Shown here: positions 48,769 through 58,800 of the stretch, piece after piece
Position numbering within the stretch: the stretch's first letter is position 1
How the letters are laid out: the number at the start of each line of letters is the position of its first letter
From: UBA1219 sp045601425
Lineage (GTDB): Bacteria > Bacteroidota > Bacteroidia > Bacteroidales > P3
NCBI GenBank assembly: GCA_045601425.1
Contig: JAZRZP010000006.1
Span: forward strand, 43,538-107,537
Reading direction: 5' to 3'
DNA length: 64,000 nucleotides
Translations under genes and position numbers: made by a program
Notes under the pieces: generated by a model
The model's database searches: none
The model's input: only the letters and a program-made list of their open reading frames with translations
Told to the model about the DNA's origin: nothing

Positions 48769-51570
48769 TTAAAACAGTGTAGTCTGAATAACTTCGGTGT
48801 CGGAATCATAGTCTGTTTTCACGTCATCGAGGCTGACAGGTTCCTGCATTTCGGGTTCGGGAGTTTCGGGTTCCGGTTCGGGGAGCGGGTCGAGCCATGT
48901 GAATCTTTCGACAACTGAAGTGGTAATGCGCTTCCCCTGTGCATCGAAGCCTTTCACGCCGACGAAGTCGGTTACTTCCAGAATTTCTGAAGAAATCTTC
49001 TTGTTTGTATTCTCGGTGTCGTAGTTCACTTCCAAACGCGGGAAAGTGTCGAATGCTATTTCTATGAGCGAATCTTCGCGTTCTTCGTCGATAAACTGTA
49101 GTTTTTTGCCAAGGTTTTTCTCCTCCACCACAAAGCGTTTAAGATGGAAACTTTTTGTTTCTCCATTCTGGTAAACGGCAGTGATTATTGTATTCGGGTT
49201 GTATTTTCTGATGGCAATCATATCGTCATCGAAATGGTTGCTGAGGTCAAAGTTGCACGTTCTGAAATATCCCGATTTGGTGACGGTAAGTATCTTGTCG
49301 CTGCCTTTGAATTCGCCGAGCAGGATACCTCGGCCTTCGACGTTGAGACGTTTTATGTCTTCGTCGTACCATATGCTTCTGGCACCGAGCGTGGAAACAC
49401 CTTCGCCCTTCACCACTATTTTCTGTACTGCATTGCGGGTGAGTATGTTACCAGCGGCGGCACGTCCTTTTATGGCTAGTTCGGCGAAATCGAATTCGAA
49501 ACGAAGTTTTTTCAGTTTTGGTTTTGCCTTGTGGTGAACGGTTATGACTTCGGCTTCACCGTTGGGGTTGGCCGAAAAATACAGAATCTTGGTACCCTTG
49601 GTGCCCTTGGTTAGGTCGTATTCCTTGTCGCGGGTTATGCCGGTTACCGAGAAGCGTTTCACCATCACGTTGCCGAATGCCCCGTCACTGTAAACCATGT
49701 TGTAAACGGTTCTTTCGTCATTGCGCCGGAATACGTTCGCATAAATGATTTCCTTGCAGTCTGCCGTTCCGAGAAACCCTTTTTCCTGCACTTTGGATAC
49801 GACGAAGGTACCGTCCTTGCGGAAGGCAATGACATCGTCGATGTCCGAGCAGTCGCACACGTATTCCAGATTTTCGTCCTTTTTAAGTCCGTAGCCCACG
49901 AAACCGTCTTTTTTATTGACGTAGAGTTTCTGATTTGCCACAGCCACTGTAACGGCTTCTATGTTTTCGAAATTGCGTATTTCGGTTTTGCGTTCCCTGC
50001 CCTTTCCGTATTTTTCCCTGATACGTCTGAAATAGGCTATGGTGTAATCGACGAGGTGTTCCAGATCGTCCTTCACCTGTTTCAGGTCATCTTCGATGGC
50101 GAGCAGGATGTCGTTGACTTTGTCGGAATTGTATTTGGAAATGCGTTCTATCGGGATTTTCCTCAAACGCAGTATGTCGTCAATGGTAACTGGTCGGATA
50201 AGGTTTTTGACAAACGGCTTCAATCCGTTGTCGATAGTGACGTTGATGGATTCATCGGTCTTGCATTTCTTGATGTCTTCGTAAATCTCATTTTCTATGA
50301 AGATTCTTTCGAGCGAAACCCACTGCCATTTTTCCTGCAGTTCACCGAGTTGTATTTCAAGTTCCTGACGGAGGAGTTCCTTTGTCCTGTCGGTGGACGC
50401 TTTCAGCATTTCGGTGGTGGACATGAACACCGGCAAATCGTTGTGTATTACGAAAGAACTCGGCGAAAGCGACACTTCACATTTTGTGAATTTGTAAAGA
50501 GCATCTATCATCTGGTCCGGAGAGACGTTGGGGGCGAGGTGTATGAGGATTTCCACGCTTGCAGCGGTGTTATCGTCGATTTTCTTGATTTTTATCTTAC
50601 CGGAATTGTTGGCGGCCACGATGGACTGTATAAGTACGTCGGTTGTTATTCCGAAAGGTATTTCAGTGATAACGAGTGTTTTCTTGTCGAGTTGCTGTAT
50701 TCGGGCACGCACTCTCACACGGCTTGCGTTGGCGGAGTCCTTGGCTGATTTTCTGCCACGGCTTCCTGTCGATTCGTCGTCATCGCCGAAGTCGCCGAAG
50801 TCGCCGAGGTCGGCATAAATGTCTTCTGCTGATTCCGACACGTCGTTCACACCCTTTATGCGGCGTACTCCGTCGTTGTAACGCGACACATCGGCAAGTC
50901 CTCCGGTCGGAAAATCGGGAAACAGCTCGAAAGGTTCGCCACGCAGATAAGCTATGGAAGCATTGATGAGTTCATTGAAATTGTGAGGCAGGATTTTCGT
51001 TGCGAAAGCCGTTCCGATACCTTCCGTACCTTGTGCCAGAAGCAGGGGAAATTTTACGGGAAGTACCACAGGTTCCTTGTTTCTGCCGTCGTACGACGGT
51101 TTCCATTCCGTTATTTTGGGATTATATACCACATCGAGGGCAAATTTCGAAAGCCGCGCCTCTATGTAACGCGGTGCAGCGGCACCGTCTCCGGTAAGTA
51201 TGTTTCCCCAGTTTCCCTGACAGTCGATGAGAAGGTCTTTCTGTCCCAGATTTACCAGAGCGTCGCCAATGGAAGCATCGCCGTGAGGGTGATATTTCAT
51301 GGTGTTGCCCACGATGTTGGCGACCTTGTTGTACCTTCCGTCTTCCAACTCCCTCATAGAGTGCAGGATACGTCGCTGAACAGGTTTCAGTCCGTCGTTG
51401 AGCGTAGGAATAGCCCTGTCCATGATGGTGTACGAAGCGTAGGTCAGGAACCACTCGCGGTACATTCCGTCGAGCGATATGGTGGTACCGTCGTTGTTTT
51501 CGTTGCGGACATTTTCCTCAATGGTATTTTTTTCTTTATTTTCGGGTGTTTCGTAAATTTCGTCTGCCAT
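48769..51570 (-). CDS. parC: DNA topoisomerase IV subunit A
   Basis: 933 residues. The type IIA core begins MYREWFLTYASYTIMDRAIPTLNDGLKPVQRRIL, and the catalytic tyrosine is in AAPRYIEARLS (Tyr135). The C-terminal half is a degenerate GyrA-type beta-pinwheel (YDLTKGTKGTKILYF, NILTRNAVQKIVVKG). The opening and the weak GyrA box favour ParC of the Bacteroides type over GyrA. At about residues 241-283 lies an acidic, Gly/Asp/Ser-rich insert (DLGDFGDFGDDDESTGSRG). It decatenates daughter chromosomes with ParE, whose gene is not in the window. Confidence 0.93.
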   Translation of the reverse strand: MADEIYETPENKEKNTIEENVRNENNDGTTISLDGMYREWFLTYASYTIMDRAIPTLNDGLKPVQRRILHSMRELEDGRYNKVANIVGNTMKYHPHGDASIGDALVNLGQKDLLIDCQGNWGNILTGDGAAAPRYIEARLSKFALDVVYNPKITEWKPSYDGRNKEPVVLPVKFPLLLAQGTEGIGTAFATKILPHNFNELINASIAYLRGEPFELFPDFPTGGLADVSRYNDGVRRIKGVNDVSESAEDIYADLGDFGDFGDDDESTGSRGRKSAKDSANASRVRVRARIQQLDKKTLVITEIPFGITTDVLIQSIVAANNSGKIKIKKIDDNTAASVEILIHLAPNVSPDQMIDALYKFTKCEVSLSPSSFVIHNDLPVFMSTTEMLKASTDRTKELLRQELEIQLGELQEKWQWVSLERIFIENEIYEDIKKCKTDESINVTIDNGLKPFVKNLIRPVTIDDILRLRKIPIERISKYNSDKVNDILLAIEDDLKQVKDDLEHLVDYTIAYFRRIREKYGKGRERKTEIRNFENIEAVTVAVANQKLYVNKKDGFVGYGLKKDENLEYVCDCSDIDDVIAFRKDGTFVVSKVQEKGFLGTADCKEIIYANVFRRNDERTVYNMVYSDGAFGNVMVKRFSVTGITRDKEYDLTKGTKGTKILYFSANPNGEAEVITVHHKAKPKLKKLRFEFDFAELAIKGRAAAGNILTRNAVQKIVVKGEGVSTLGARSIWYDEDIKRLNVEGRGILLGEFKGSDKILTVTKSGYFRTCNFDLSNHFDDDMIAIRKYNPNTIITAVYQNGETKSFHLKRFVVEEKNLGKKLQFIDEEREDSLIEIAFDTFPRLEVNYDTENTNKKISSEILEVTDFVGVKGFDAQGKRITTSVVERFTWLDPLPEPEPETPEPEMQEPVSLDDVKTDYDSDTEVIQTTLF

Positions 51571-51602
51571 AAATTTATTCTAAACTCGGTTAAAAACGTT
51601 TG

Positions 51603-51610
51603 CAAAGATA
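51603..51610 (-). promoter_or_regulatory. -7 box (TATCTTTG) for parC
   Basis: TATCTTTG on the minus strand, 33 bp upstream of the ATG. Confidence 0.6.
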
Positions 51611-51727
51611 CGATTCTTTTTGCAGAAAACGTAATTTTCAAGCAAGTACTTTTTAACGGTAAAATGTGAAAAATGTAGGCGGTTGCGTAGCCGTGGGCTT
51701 TCGGGCGGTTTTTCTTAAAAACACGAA

Positions 51728-51752
51728 GCGAACTCCCTGTGCGGGAATTCGC
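51728..51752 (-). terminator. Terminator behind the aminotransferase gene
   Basis: A 10-bp stem (one wobble) with a 5-base loop, followed on the minus strand by TTTTTAAG; 22 bp after the stop codon. Confidence 0.65.
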
Positions 51753-51774
51753 TCCAACCATGAAAACATATCAC

Positions 51775-53091
51775 TTATTTTACGGGGTGATCTTTGTGGA
51801 AAAGTTTCAAACGTTCTTCCAAATCGGGGAACTGTTCACGGAGAACCAGAGCCACGCAGGCACGTATTCCCTGACGGGTGCTTCCCGTAATGTCCAGAGA
51901 AATTGCACTGATACCGTATTTTATGAGTTCGTTCAGCAGGTCGGTACCTGTGAATCCGGGATAGCAGAACGTAAAGTAGAAACCGTCACCGATAGGTTCG
52001 CCCATATCCTTGTCGTAAACTATGTAGAAACCGTTGTTGGTGAACATTTTCTTCATTATGTGTGCTTTTTCGCCATATTCGTGGATGTCTTTCACGAAGT
52101 CGTATGTACCGTCGTTGGCGCCTTTGAGCATTGCTGCCATGGCGTACTGCACCGAGTGTGCCGTGCCTGAACTGAGACAGTACAATGTTCCGAAAATCAT
52201 CGCACGGCCGAGTTGTGTCTGGCTGTAGAAGCGTGCCAAATCGGGGCATTCCCTATTGTACAGAGCCGGGCTCACCACCATCATTGCTATACGTTCGCCT
52301 GCATAGCTGAACGATTTGGAGCCGGATATCATGAGAACATAATTGTCGGTATATTTTGCCACCGTTGGTTGGAACGGAGCCTTTCCGGGCTTGGAATAAT
52401 CCTTGCGGAAGTCCATTGCAAAATAGGCATCGTCTTCAAGAACCACTACACCGTATTTGTTTGCCATTTCGCCTATTATCTGGAGTTCTGTTTCGGTAAA
52501 GCAGAACCATGCCGGATTGTTGGGACTTGAATAGATGAGACATGCAACGTCGCCGTCCTTCAGTTCTTCTTCCAATTTGGTACGGAGTTTTTCACCGCGG
52601 TAGTCGTAAACGTCGAAGGTCTTCATAGGAATTCCGAGCACGCGGCACTGCTGTTTCTGCACGGGGAAACCCGGGTCGATGAAAAGTACCTTGGTCTTTT
52701 TGGCATCGTAGCGTGTGAGTGTCAGAAACGAAGCGAAACCAGCCTGCATGGAGCCGACTGTTGGCACGCAGCAATCCGTTGGGACGTCGATATCCAGAAA
52801 ATTTTTCACGAAACGCGAAATCTCGTTTTTCAAATCAGCGGTACCGTATATTTCGGGGTATATGGAAGCCACACCGCTGCGGAGTGCTTCAATCTGGGCT
52901 TCAACGCCGACCTGTGCGGCGGGCAGTCCCGGAATTCCCATCTCCATTTTCACGAAACGTATGCCGGTTTCCTTTTCTACATCCTGTATCATCTTGCGCA
53001 TCTCACGGATAGAGGCCTTACCCGGATTTGCAATTTTGTTTGCTTGTGCAATCTTGTTGATTGTCTCTTTTGCTATTGGAATTTGTGACAT
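51775..53091 (-). CDS. PLP-dependent aminotransferase, class I/II
   Basis: 438 residues. The fold-type I features are visible: substrate/cofactor segment YSSPNNPAWFCFTE, VVLEDDAYFAMDF with the pyridine-binding aspartate, the PLP lysine in SGSKSFSYAGERIAMM, and the C-terminal arginine in TRQGIRACVAL. The substrate is not clear; relatives act on aspartate, aromatic or branched amino acids. It is 26 bp downstream of the PorD-like gene on the same strand, probably one operon. Confidence 0.93.
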   Translation of the reverse strand: MSQIPIAKETINKIAQANKIANPGKASIREMRKMIQDVEKETGIRFVKMEMGIPGLPAAQVGVEAQIEALRSGVASIYPEIYGTADLKNEISRFVKNFLDIDVPTDCCVPTVGSMQAGFASFLTLTRYDAKKTKVLFIDPGFPVQKQQCRVLGIPMKTFDVYDYRGEKLRTKLEEELKDGDVACLIYSSPNNPAWFCFTETELQIIGEMANKYGVVVLEDDAYFAMDFRKDYSKPGKAPFQPTVAKYTDNYVLMISGSKSFSYAGERIAMMVVSPALYNRECPDLARFYSQTQLGRAMIFGTLYCLSSGTAHSVQYAMAAMLKGANDGTYDFVKDIHEYGEKAHIMKKMFTNNGFYIVYDKDMGEPIGDGFYFTFCYPGFTGTDLLNELIKYGISAISLDITGSTRQGIRACVALVLREQFPDLEERLKLFHKDHPVK

Positions 53092-53117
53092 ATTATAAAC
53101 TTTTTTTATTATTTTTA

Positions 53118-54020
53118 TTATTGATTAAAGTCCTTTATCTTGCTGAGATTCACAGGTGCCACCTCCCGCACGATGTTGTAAACCTGCTTTTTCTCTTCCT
53201 GAGGTGCAGGGCCGAAAATGCTTGCTATTTCCGATATCTTGACATCCATGAACAATTGTACTGCAAGCAGGTTTGAACGTTTTTTGTGTACCTGCTGCAC
53301 GAGTTTAAGAGCTTCGATGATGTTCGTGCGTGCGGCGGTTTGGTCCTTGGTCATCATGTCGAGACCGAGCCGGTGGTAATAGTAGTATGCCTGACGGAGT
53401 TGTTCGTAGTTGGGGTTGGTATGGTTTTCCATGAGCCAGTAGCGGGCTTTCTGTCCCTCGTTGGCTTTCCAGCCGCGGTAACCGGACTTGTTGGATGTCT
53501 GCGATATGGTTTGGGCTGTTTCGAAAAACGCATCGCCGCCTTTGGGTCCGAACGAATCGAAGTCGATTCCGAGCATCAGATACAAGTAGTATCCGATGGT
53601 CATGGAAAGGTTCGAATAGAATGTGTTCGGGTCGAATTCGAGTGGCTGGCTTTCGTTGAAACTGAACTGGAAATCGGGTTCCACGTAGTTGAACAGCCCC
53701 GAAGTGTAGTTGGAATTGTAAACCGGCCTGCGGAGCTGCACGCTCAACTGCCCCTTGAATTCGGTAAGGGAAGTCTGCTCACTGATGATGAGGCTTATGT
53801 TGCACTCCAGTTTCTCGACCTGTTCGAACTCCATGTTCGTCCATTTACGGTTGTTTACGAACTCTTCAATGGCCTGTTTCATATTGTCAAAAACCTTCTT
53901 TTCGTTGGTCTGGACCTGTTGTGCATTGATACTTACAGTACACTTAAACTCCTGTGCCTCAGCACAGAACCACGACACTAGCAATGCCACAGCAAAGAAC
54001 AGCGTACTTCGTTTCATCAT
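53118..54020 (-). CDS. porD: PorD-like protein (DUF4835), linked to the type IX secretion system
   Basis: 300 residues with a signal peptide (MMKRSTLFFAVALLVSWFCAEAQ). The mature start EFKCTVSINAQQVQTNEKKVFDNMKQAIEEFVNNRKWT is the conserved opening of DUF4835; GYYLYLMLGIDFDSFGPKGGDAFFETAQTI is another family block. From memory, DUF4835 proteins are annotated as PorD, a T9SS-associated outer-membrane or periplasmic protein. Three exported proteins with T9SS sorting domains are encoded in this window, so the assignment fits, but the molecular role is unresolved. It has its own promoter at 54056. Confidence 0.82.
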   Translation of the reverse strand: MMKRSTLFFAVALLVSWFCAEAQEFKCTVSINAQQVQTNEKKVFDNMKQAIEEFVNNRKWTNMEFEQVEKLECNISLIISEQTSLTEFKGQLSVQLRRPVYNSNYTSGLFNYVEPDFQFSFNESQPLEFDPNTFYSNLSMTIGYYLYLMLGIDFDSFGPKGGDAFFETAQTISQTSNKSGYRGWKANEGQKARYWLMENHTNPNYEQLRQAYYYYHRLGLDMMTKDQTAARTNIIEALKLVQQVHKKRSNLLAVQLFMDVKISEIASIFGPAPQEEKKQVYNIVREVAPVNLSKIKDFNQ

Positions 54021-54055
54021 TGTTTTCTGGTTTTTGTGGTATGTTTAACAAACTG

Positions 54056-54063
54056 CAAAGATA
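54056..54063 (-). promoter_or_regulatory. -7 box (TATCTTTG) for the porD operon
   Basis: TATCTTTG on the minus strand, 36 bp upstream of the ATG. Confidence 0.65.
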
Positions 54064-54157
54064 CGAAAAAATTGTGAATGCCGCAAGTTTTTTGCGTCAT
54101 TTTTCAAAATGTAGATTTCCGCCATGGTTTCAATTTTGCCGCGATGTAAAAAAAAAT

Positions 54158-54184
54158 CAGTCCAAAACGGGCGGTCTTGGACTG
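54158..54184 (-). terminator. Terminator behind the sigma/anti-sigma/Spy operon
   Basis: CAGTCCAA and TTGGACTG form an 8-bp stem, with A- and T-runs of eight or more on both sides; 24 bp after the stop of the Spy-like gene. Confidence 0.85.
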
Positions 54185-54208
54185 AAAAAAAATGGATTAA
54201 AAAAGCAA

Positions 54209-54778
54209 TTATTGTTTGTCTGTATGTTTTTTCATCCTAGCCTTGCCCCATTTTTTCAGTTTTTTTCCAGAATTGGTATCTCTTACCATTTTCTGATGAA
54301 AAACGCTTACTTTTTCGTGAAGTTCCTTCAGCTGTTCCGGAGTGAGGATTGCTTCCATTGAAATGCGGCTTTCATAGTAGGCCTTTTCTATTTCGACATT
54401 CGTCATGGCTTCTCTTTCAAACATTGGGAACAATTTTTCCGACTGGTCGCCGGATACATTCATCATCTCACGGATGGAGTCTCGTACGGCACCTTTCTGC
54501 TTGCGCAGTTCCTGTATTTTCTGCTTTTTTATTTTCGAGAGTTCGTGCAGTTGGTCTTTTTGCTCCGAGCTGAGATCCTTCACGAACATTTCTATTTCGC
54601 GTCCGAAATCGGGGCGTAGAGGTTGCTTTTCGTGATTTTTCTTGTGCATCGGCCTTTTGTGCTTTTTGGCATGTTCTGTGCATTTCAAGGAATCCGGCTG
54701 GGCGCATTGCGCCTGCAAATCGGTGTAAACTGCTGTCAAACAGCATAATGTCAGTAATGTTACAACAAGTTTCTTCAT
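54209..54778 (-). CDS. Spy/CpxP-like periplasmic protein
   Basis: 189 residues. After a signal peptide (MKKLVVTLLTLCCLTAVYTDLQAQ) the protein is strongly basic and helical, with the LTxxQ-type motifs characteristic of Spy/CpxP: LSSEQKDQLHELSKIKKQKIQEL and LTPEQLKELHEKVSVFHQKM. Spy is an ATP-independent chaperone and CpxP an envelope-stress inhibitor. Histidine-rich stretches (HAKKHKRPMHKKNHEKQ) could also bind metal, as in CnrX/ZraP relatives. It is the third gene of an ECF sigma operon, which fits an envelope or metal stress output. Confidence 0.85.
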   Translation of the reverse strand: MKKLVVTLLTLCCLTAVYTDLQAQCAQPDSLKCTEHAKKHKRPMHKKNHEKQPLRPDFGREIEMFVKDLSSEQKDQLHELSKIKKQKIQELRKQKGAVRDSIREMMNVSGDQSEKLFPMFEREAMTNVEIEKAYYESRISMEAILTPEQLKELHEKVSVFHQKMVRDTNSGKKLKKWGKARMKKHTDKQ

Positions 54779-54803
54779 ATCTTTATATTTTTTGTTTTGA
54801 TAA

Positions 54804-55235
54804 TCATTCGAATTCATCGAGGATGTAATCCATCATTTCCAGTTCCGTATAGGTATTTTCGGTGGTTGGGGAATTTTTGTATGAATACACGCTGGTAAAC
54901 ATACTTGCTATTTCGGCGTTCTTGGCTTCGCTTTCCTGATACAGGAACAACCCGACTGTAATGAGTGCCAGAAAAGCTGCTGCGGCTGACGAAACATATA
55001 TTTTCCTGTTGCTGTGGCGGATCGGCTGCGCATGGTTTATCCTGTTCATCACGCTTCCGGTGAACCGTTCGGCCGAGGTGGTGACGCTTCTGGCTTTCAG
55101 CAAGGCAAGGAATTCTCTGTATGCTTCAACTTTTGAACGGCATTCGCCACAGTTTTCCAGATGTTCATTCTGATCTGCCGTAAACTGCTCACTGTCAACA
55201 TTTTGCCATTCTTTCAAAAACTGTCTGCAATCCAT
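54804..55235 (-). CDS. Anti-sigma factor, zinc-finger type
   Basis: 143 residues. The N-terminal domain has HLENCGECRSKVEAYREFL, the H-x3-C-x2-C of the ZAS anti-sigma fold, in the cytoplasm. One membrane segment follows (KIYVSSAAAAFLALITVGLFLY), and the remainder is a short periplasmic tail ending in acidic residues. It should hold the ECF sigma factor encoded 5 bp upstream inactive until an envelope signal arrives. Confidence 0.9.
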   Translation of the reverse strand: MDCRQFLKEWQNVDSEQFTADQNEHLENCGECRSKVEAYREFLALLKARSVTTSAERFTGSVMNRINHAQPIRHSNRKIYVSSAAAAFLALITVGLFLYQESEAKNAEIASMFTSVYSYKNSPTTENTYTELEMMDYILDEFE

Positions 55236-55240
55236 TGTAT

Positions 55241-55771
55241 TTATTTTTGGTTACTCAGAATTTCTTTCAAATTTTTCTTTGCGCGGAATATCAACGTTTC
55301 CGTTTTTGCGAGACTTATGTCCATCACTTCCGCTATTTCCTTGTAGGAAAGTTCCTCGAAATAAAACATTGTCAAGGCAACACGCTGTTCATATTTCAGC
55401 TTTGCAATGGCATTGTGCAGTTCGTTCATGCGGTCGTTGCGTATCAGTATTTCTTCCACGGTGGAATCGGAACTTTCCCTGTTCAAATCGGATGGATCCT
55501 GCTGCACGTAGCGTTTTCCTTTCTTCAGTTCTTTCGATATTACGTTTACCGTTATTCTGTATATAAATGTACTCAGTTTTGATTTAAAACGGAAACGTGG
55601 CAGTGAATCGTAAAGCGCCACAAAGACGCATTGTGAAACCTCTTCGATGTCGATATCCTTTCCAGCGATCTTGTAGCACACATTTGCGACCATGTCTTGA
55701 TATTCGTCCACTATTTCGGAATACCGTTGTGTCTGACCGTTCAAAATTGCCTGTATCAATTCCTGTTCCAC
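55241..55771 (-). CDS. ECF-type RNA polymerase sigma factor
   Basis: 176 residues, normal for group IV sigma factors. Region 2 is seen in EEVSQCVFVALYDSLPRFRFKSKLSTFIYRITVNVISKEL, and region 4 in LKYEQRVALTMFYFEELSYKEIAEVMDISLAKTETLIFRAKKNLKEIL with its helix-turn-helix. First gene of a three-gene unit (sigma, anti-sigma, Spy-like). Its own promoter should lie in 55772-55836, where the palindromic GTAC-GTTA-GTAC element is present. Confidence 0.95.
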   Translation of the reverse strand: MEQELIQAILNGQTQRYSEIVDEYQDMVANVCYKIAGKDIDIEEVSQCVFVALYDSLPRFRFKSKLSTFIYRITVNVISKELKKGKRYVQQDPSDLNRESSDSTVEEILIRNDRMNELHNAIAKLKYEQRVALTMFYFEELSYKEIAEVMDISLAKTETLIFRAKKNLKEILSNQK

Positions 55772-55836
55772 TAAAGATTCCGTTTTTCAGTACGTTAGTA
55801 CACTGTCAGGTGAAAAACTTGCACGAAGCATATTCT

Positions 55837-58800
55837 TTATTCTCCCATGGCATCGTTCCTGCCCTTTCGCAGAATGCCCTGAACCTGTTTCCGTATGATG
55901 GAATTGTTCTGAGTGTTGTCGAAATACTTGTAATTCCTGTCGAAGCGCAGCTTGAGTTTGGCATTGTCGAGGTCGTTGATGTCGCCTTTGTATCTGACTA
56001 GGAGTTTAAGCAGCAATGGCCACTTCAGCACGTGAAATTCGTAGTCGAATGTCATGTCAACGTTCTGAATGCCGAGTATGCCGACCTTGTATCTGTCCAT
56101 CTGCAGTGTGAACGGGAAGAACGTTATGGCTCCGTTTTTGAGAATGAATTCGAGCGAAAGGCTGTCTATGAGGTTCTTTTCCTTGTTCTTGAAAAGCAGT
56201 ATTTTTGACAGTTTACGGAAGGTTTCGTTGTCGAGCAGTACAAGGCTGTCGCCTCTTATGTAACACGAAGCAAGGAGCGACGGCATGTCGATGTTCATTC
56301 CGGAATCGAGTTTTCCGAGAGCCACGATATCGGTAGAGATGAGGCCTTCGAACGATTTCAACATGGGAAGCATACTGTCCACCACAGGCAGCTGCTCGGT
56401 TACCTGCGTTATGTTCAACTTGTTGAGTTTCAGTTCAGCCGACACATCTGCCCCACTCTTGTCGGTTGCCTTGTACAGAAGCGTGGTATTGACGTCGCCG
56501 AGTGTCGAGGTAAAGTTCAGGTTGTTGAGGAATATGTACTGGTTGCGGAGAGCCACCTTTCCCTCCACGTTTCTAAAATTGGCTTTACTGTAATGCACCG
56601 CGCCGATGTTGACATCCAAGTCGAAATCGAAGTTGTCGGGAACCACGACTATTTCCATCGGCAAGGTGTCGAATGTCGCCGAATCAGCCGTTGTGAGCAG
56701 TTCTTCTTCTCCATCGGATGCCATAATGTTCATGAGTTCATTCACATACAGATTCTTGGAGCCGAGTTGCAGCGAGCCTTTGTACTTGTCTTTGCCCATA
56801 ATGGCACGGCGTATGTTCTTCATCCGTCCTGAAATGTCGAGGTCGCTGTGGCCGATTTTGAGCTGAGTGTCTTCAAATTTCAGGTCGCGGCCGTCAATCG
56901 CCACTTTTGCCTTTGGCATCATTATGGGATAATTGAGCATATCCATGCGTGCCGACAGGGATTTCAGATGCAGGTCGGTTTCCACGTTCCAGTATGTCAT
57001 GAACTGCTGGAGCATGTCCACGGTATCGCCTGCCGACGAATCGGTATCGATTGATTTGAGGAGATAGTCCAACGTCTCGTTGAGTGTCAGGTTGCGGTAA
57101 CGCTGCCTGCGATGTTTTGCCACGGCAGTATCGCTCACCTTCTTCCGTTCGGCCAGCGGACGGAGTTTGAGATTCAGCTGAGCACTGCCGATGTTTGCCA
57201 GTATGCTGTCGAGATTTACCTTTGTGTTCGAAGTGTTTAATTTGCAGTTTATTACAGGCGATCCATGCTGGTTTTCCGAAGGTTGCAAATGCAGAACCAA
57301 TCCTGTTGAAGCCGAAGTTAAGTTGATGTCCTCCAATGTAATCATTTTCAGATTATTGAGTTTTATGTTCGCAATCAGGGAAGTAACCACATCCTTGATA
57401 TCGGGTGCGAGCTGTGCCTTGATGCCGACATTTCCAATCTTTCCGTTGGCCAAATCCGCATACAGCAAGGCGAGAGTATCTATCAGCACGTCTGCATCGA
57501 TCAGAGCTTTCTTGCCGTATATTTCGTCATTGACCGCATTGGTATGGAGTTTCACGTTTCCCTTGCTGAAAGCGGCATAAAGCGTATCTGCTGGCGATTT
57601 CAGCGAGAATTTCTTCAAATCCACGACAGCATCGGCGGCCACCTTCTCAAGTTTCATATCGGTAACCGAACTCAGCAGCGACTTTATGTTCATATCTATG
57701 TCGGCACTGCCTGCAAGTTTCATGCCATTAGGCAGGACCGGAAAATAATGCAGAGCTTCGCCGAGACTTGCACTGGCCTTGAGTTTTCCGTCTATGAACG
57801 GGTCGTCGAGCAGGTCTCTGACTTTGGCTGCCATGTCTATCCTTGCAAACGGAGTCTTTGCCGAAAGTCTTTTTATCGTGGCACTTGAAGGTTTGGATCC
57901 GTCAGGCGAAAGGCTGGCATTTCCCGAGAGGTCAATGTCGGTGATGCCGAAATTCAGTCCGCTGTACTTGAAATCAGCGTTTTCCAGACAGAACACCGCA
58001 TTTATGTCGGGCATTCTGCCACGCCCGTAAGTACCTTCCACCTGCGCGCCTATCTGAAGTTTTCCATCGGAAGAAATTTCCTTCAGCACAGGCAGATATT
58101 CGGTCGGCACCAGCTGTTTGGCGAGGTTCAATGCCGGTATGTCGCCGGTCAGGCAGATGTTCATGTCGATGAGATCCGTGTCGGGCAGCGACACATAACC
58201 GCTAATACTGAAAAGATTTTCGTTTATGTGAAGGTCGGCCGAGTGCAGGTCGAAGCGGTTTTCCGAGATGTCGGCATCAATCTTCGTCTTCAGGCCGATG
58301 TAAAGGTTGCTTGCAAGCTGTACGGTATCGTTGCGGAGGTTCAGTCCGTCGAACGAAAGGGTTACATCCATACCGGTTTTCCAATTGCGGAAATTGCCCG
58401 AAAGGTCGAGGTTGAGATGGTCGAACGCAAGTTCCTGTTTGGCTGGAATGTTTTCATAAATCACCCTGTTTGTATGGAATACGACTTTTTGTATATTCAC
58501 CGAACGAATGTAATCTTCGAGAAGGAATTCAGTTTCCGTCGTGTCGGGTTCGGAAGGCAGCATAATGTCCCAGTTGGCCTTTCCGGCAGAATCGACGAAA
58601 GCATAAGCCGAAACGCCTTCAAAGGCAAGTTCTGCGACATTCAAGTCCTTGGTTTTAAGGTATTCGACAGGGTCGAGTTCCATGCGGCATGTGGAAAAAC
58701 GCAGCAATGTATCGCGCGTACGGCTGAAATCTGGTGAATCCTGTTCCAATGCTTTCGAAACCACGACTCCGTCATTTACATTTAGATAAAAGGTCGGAAA

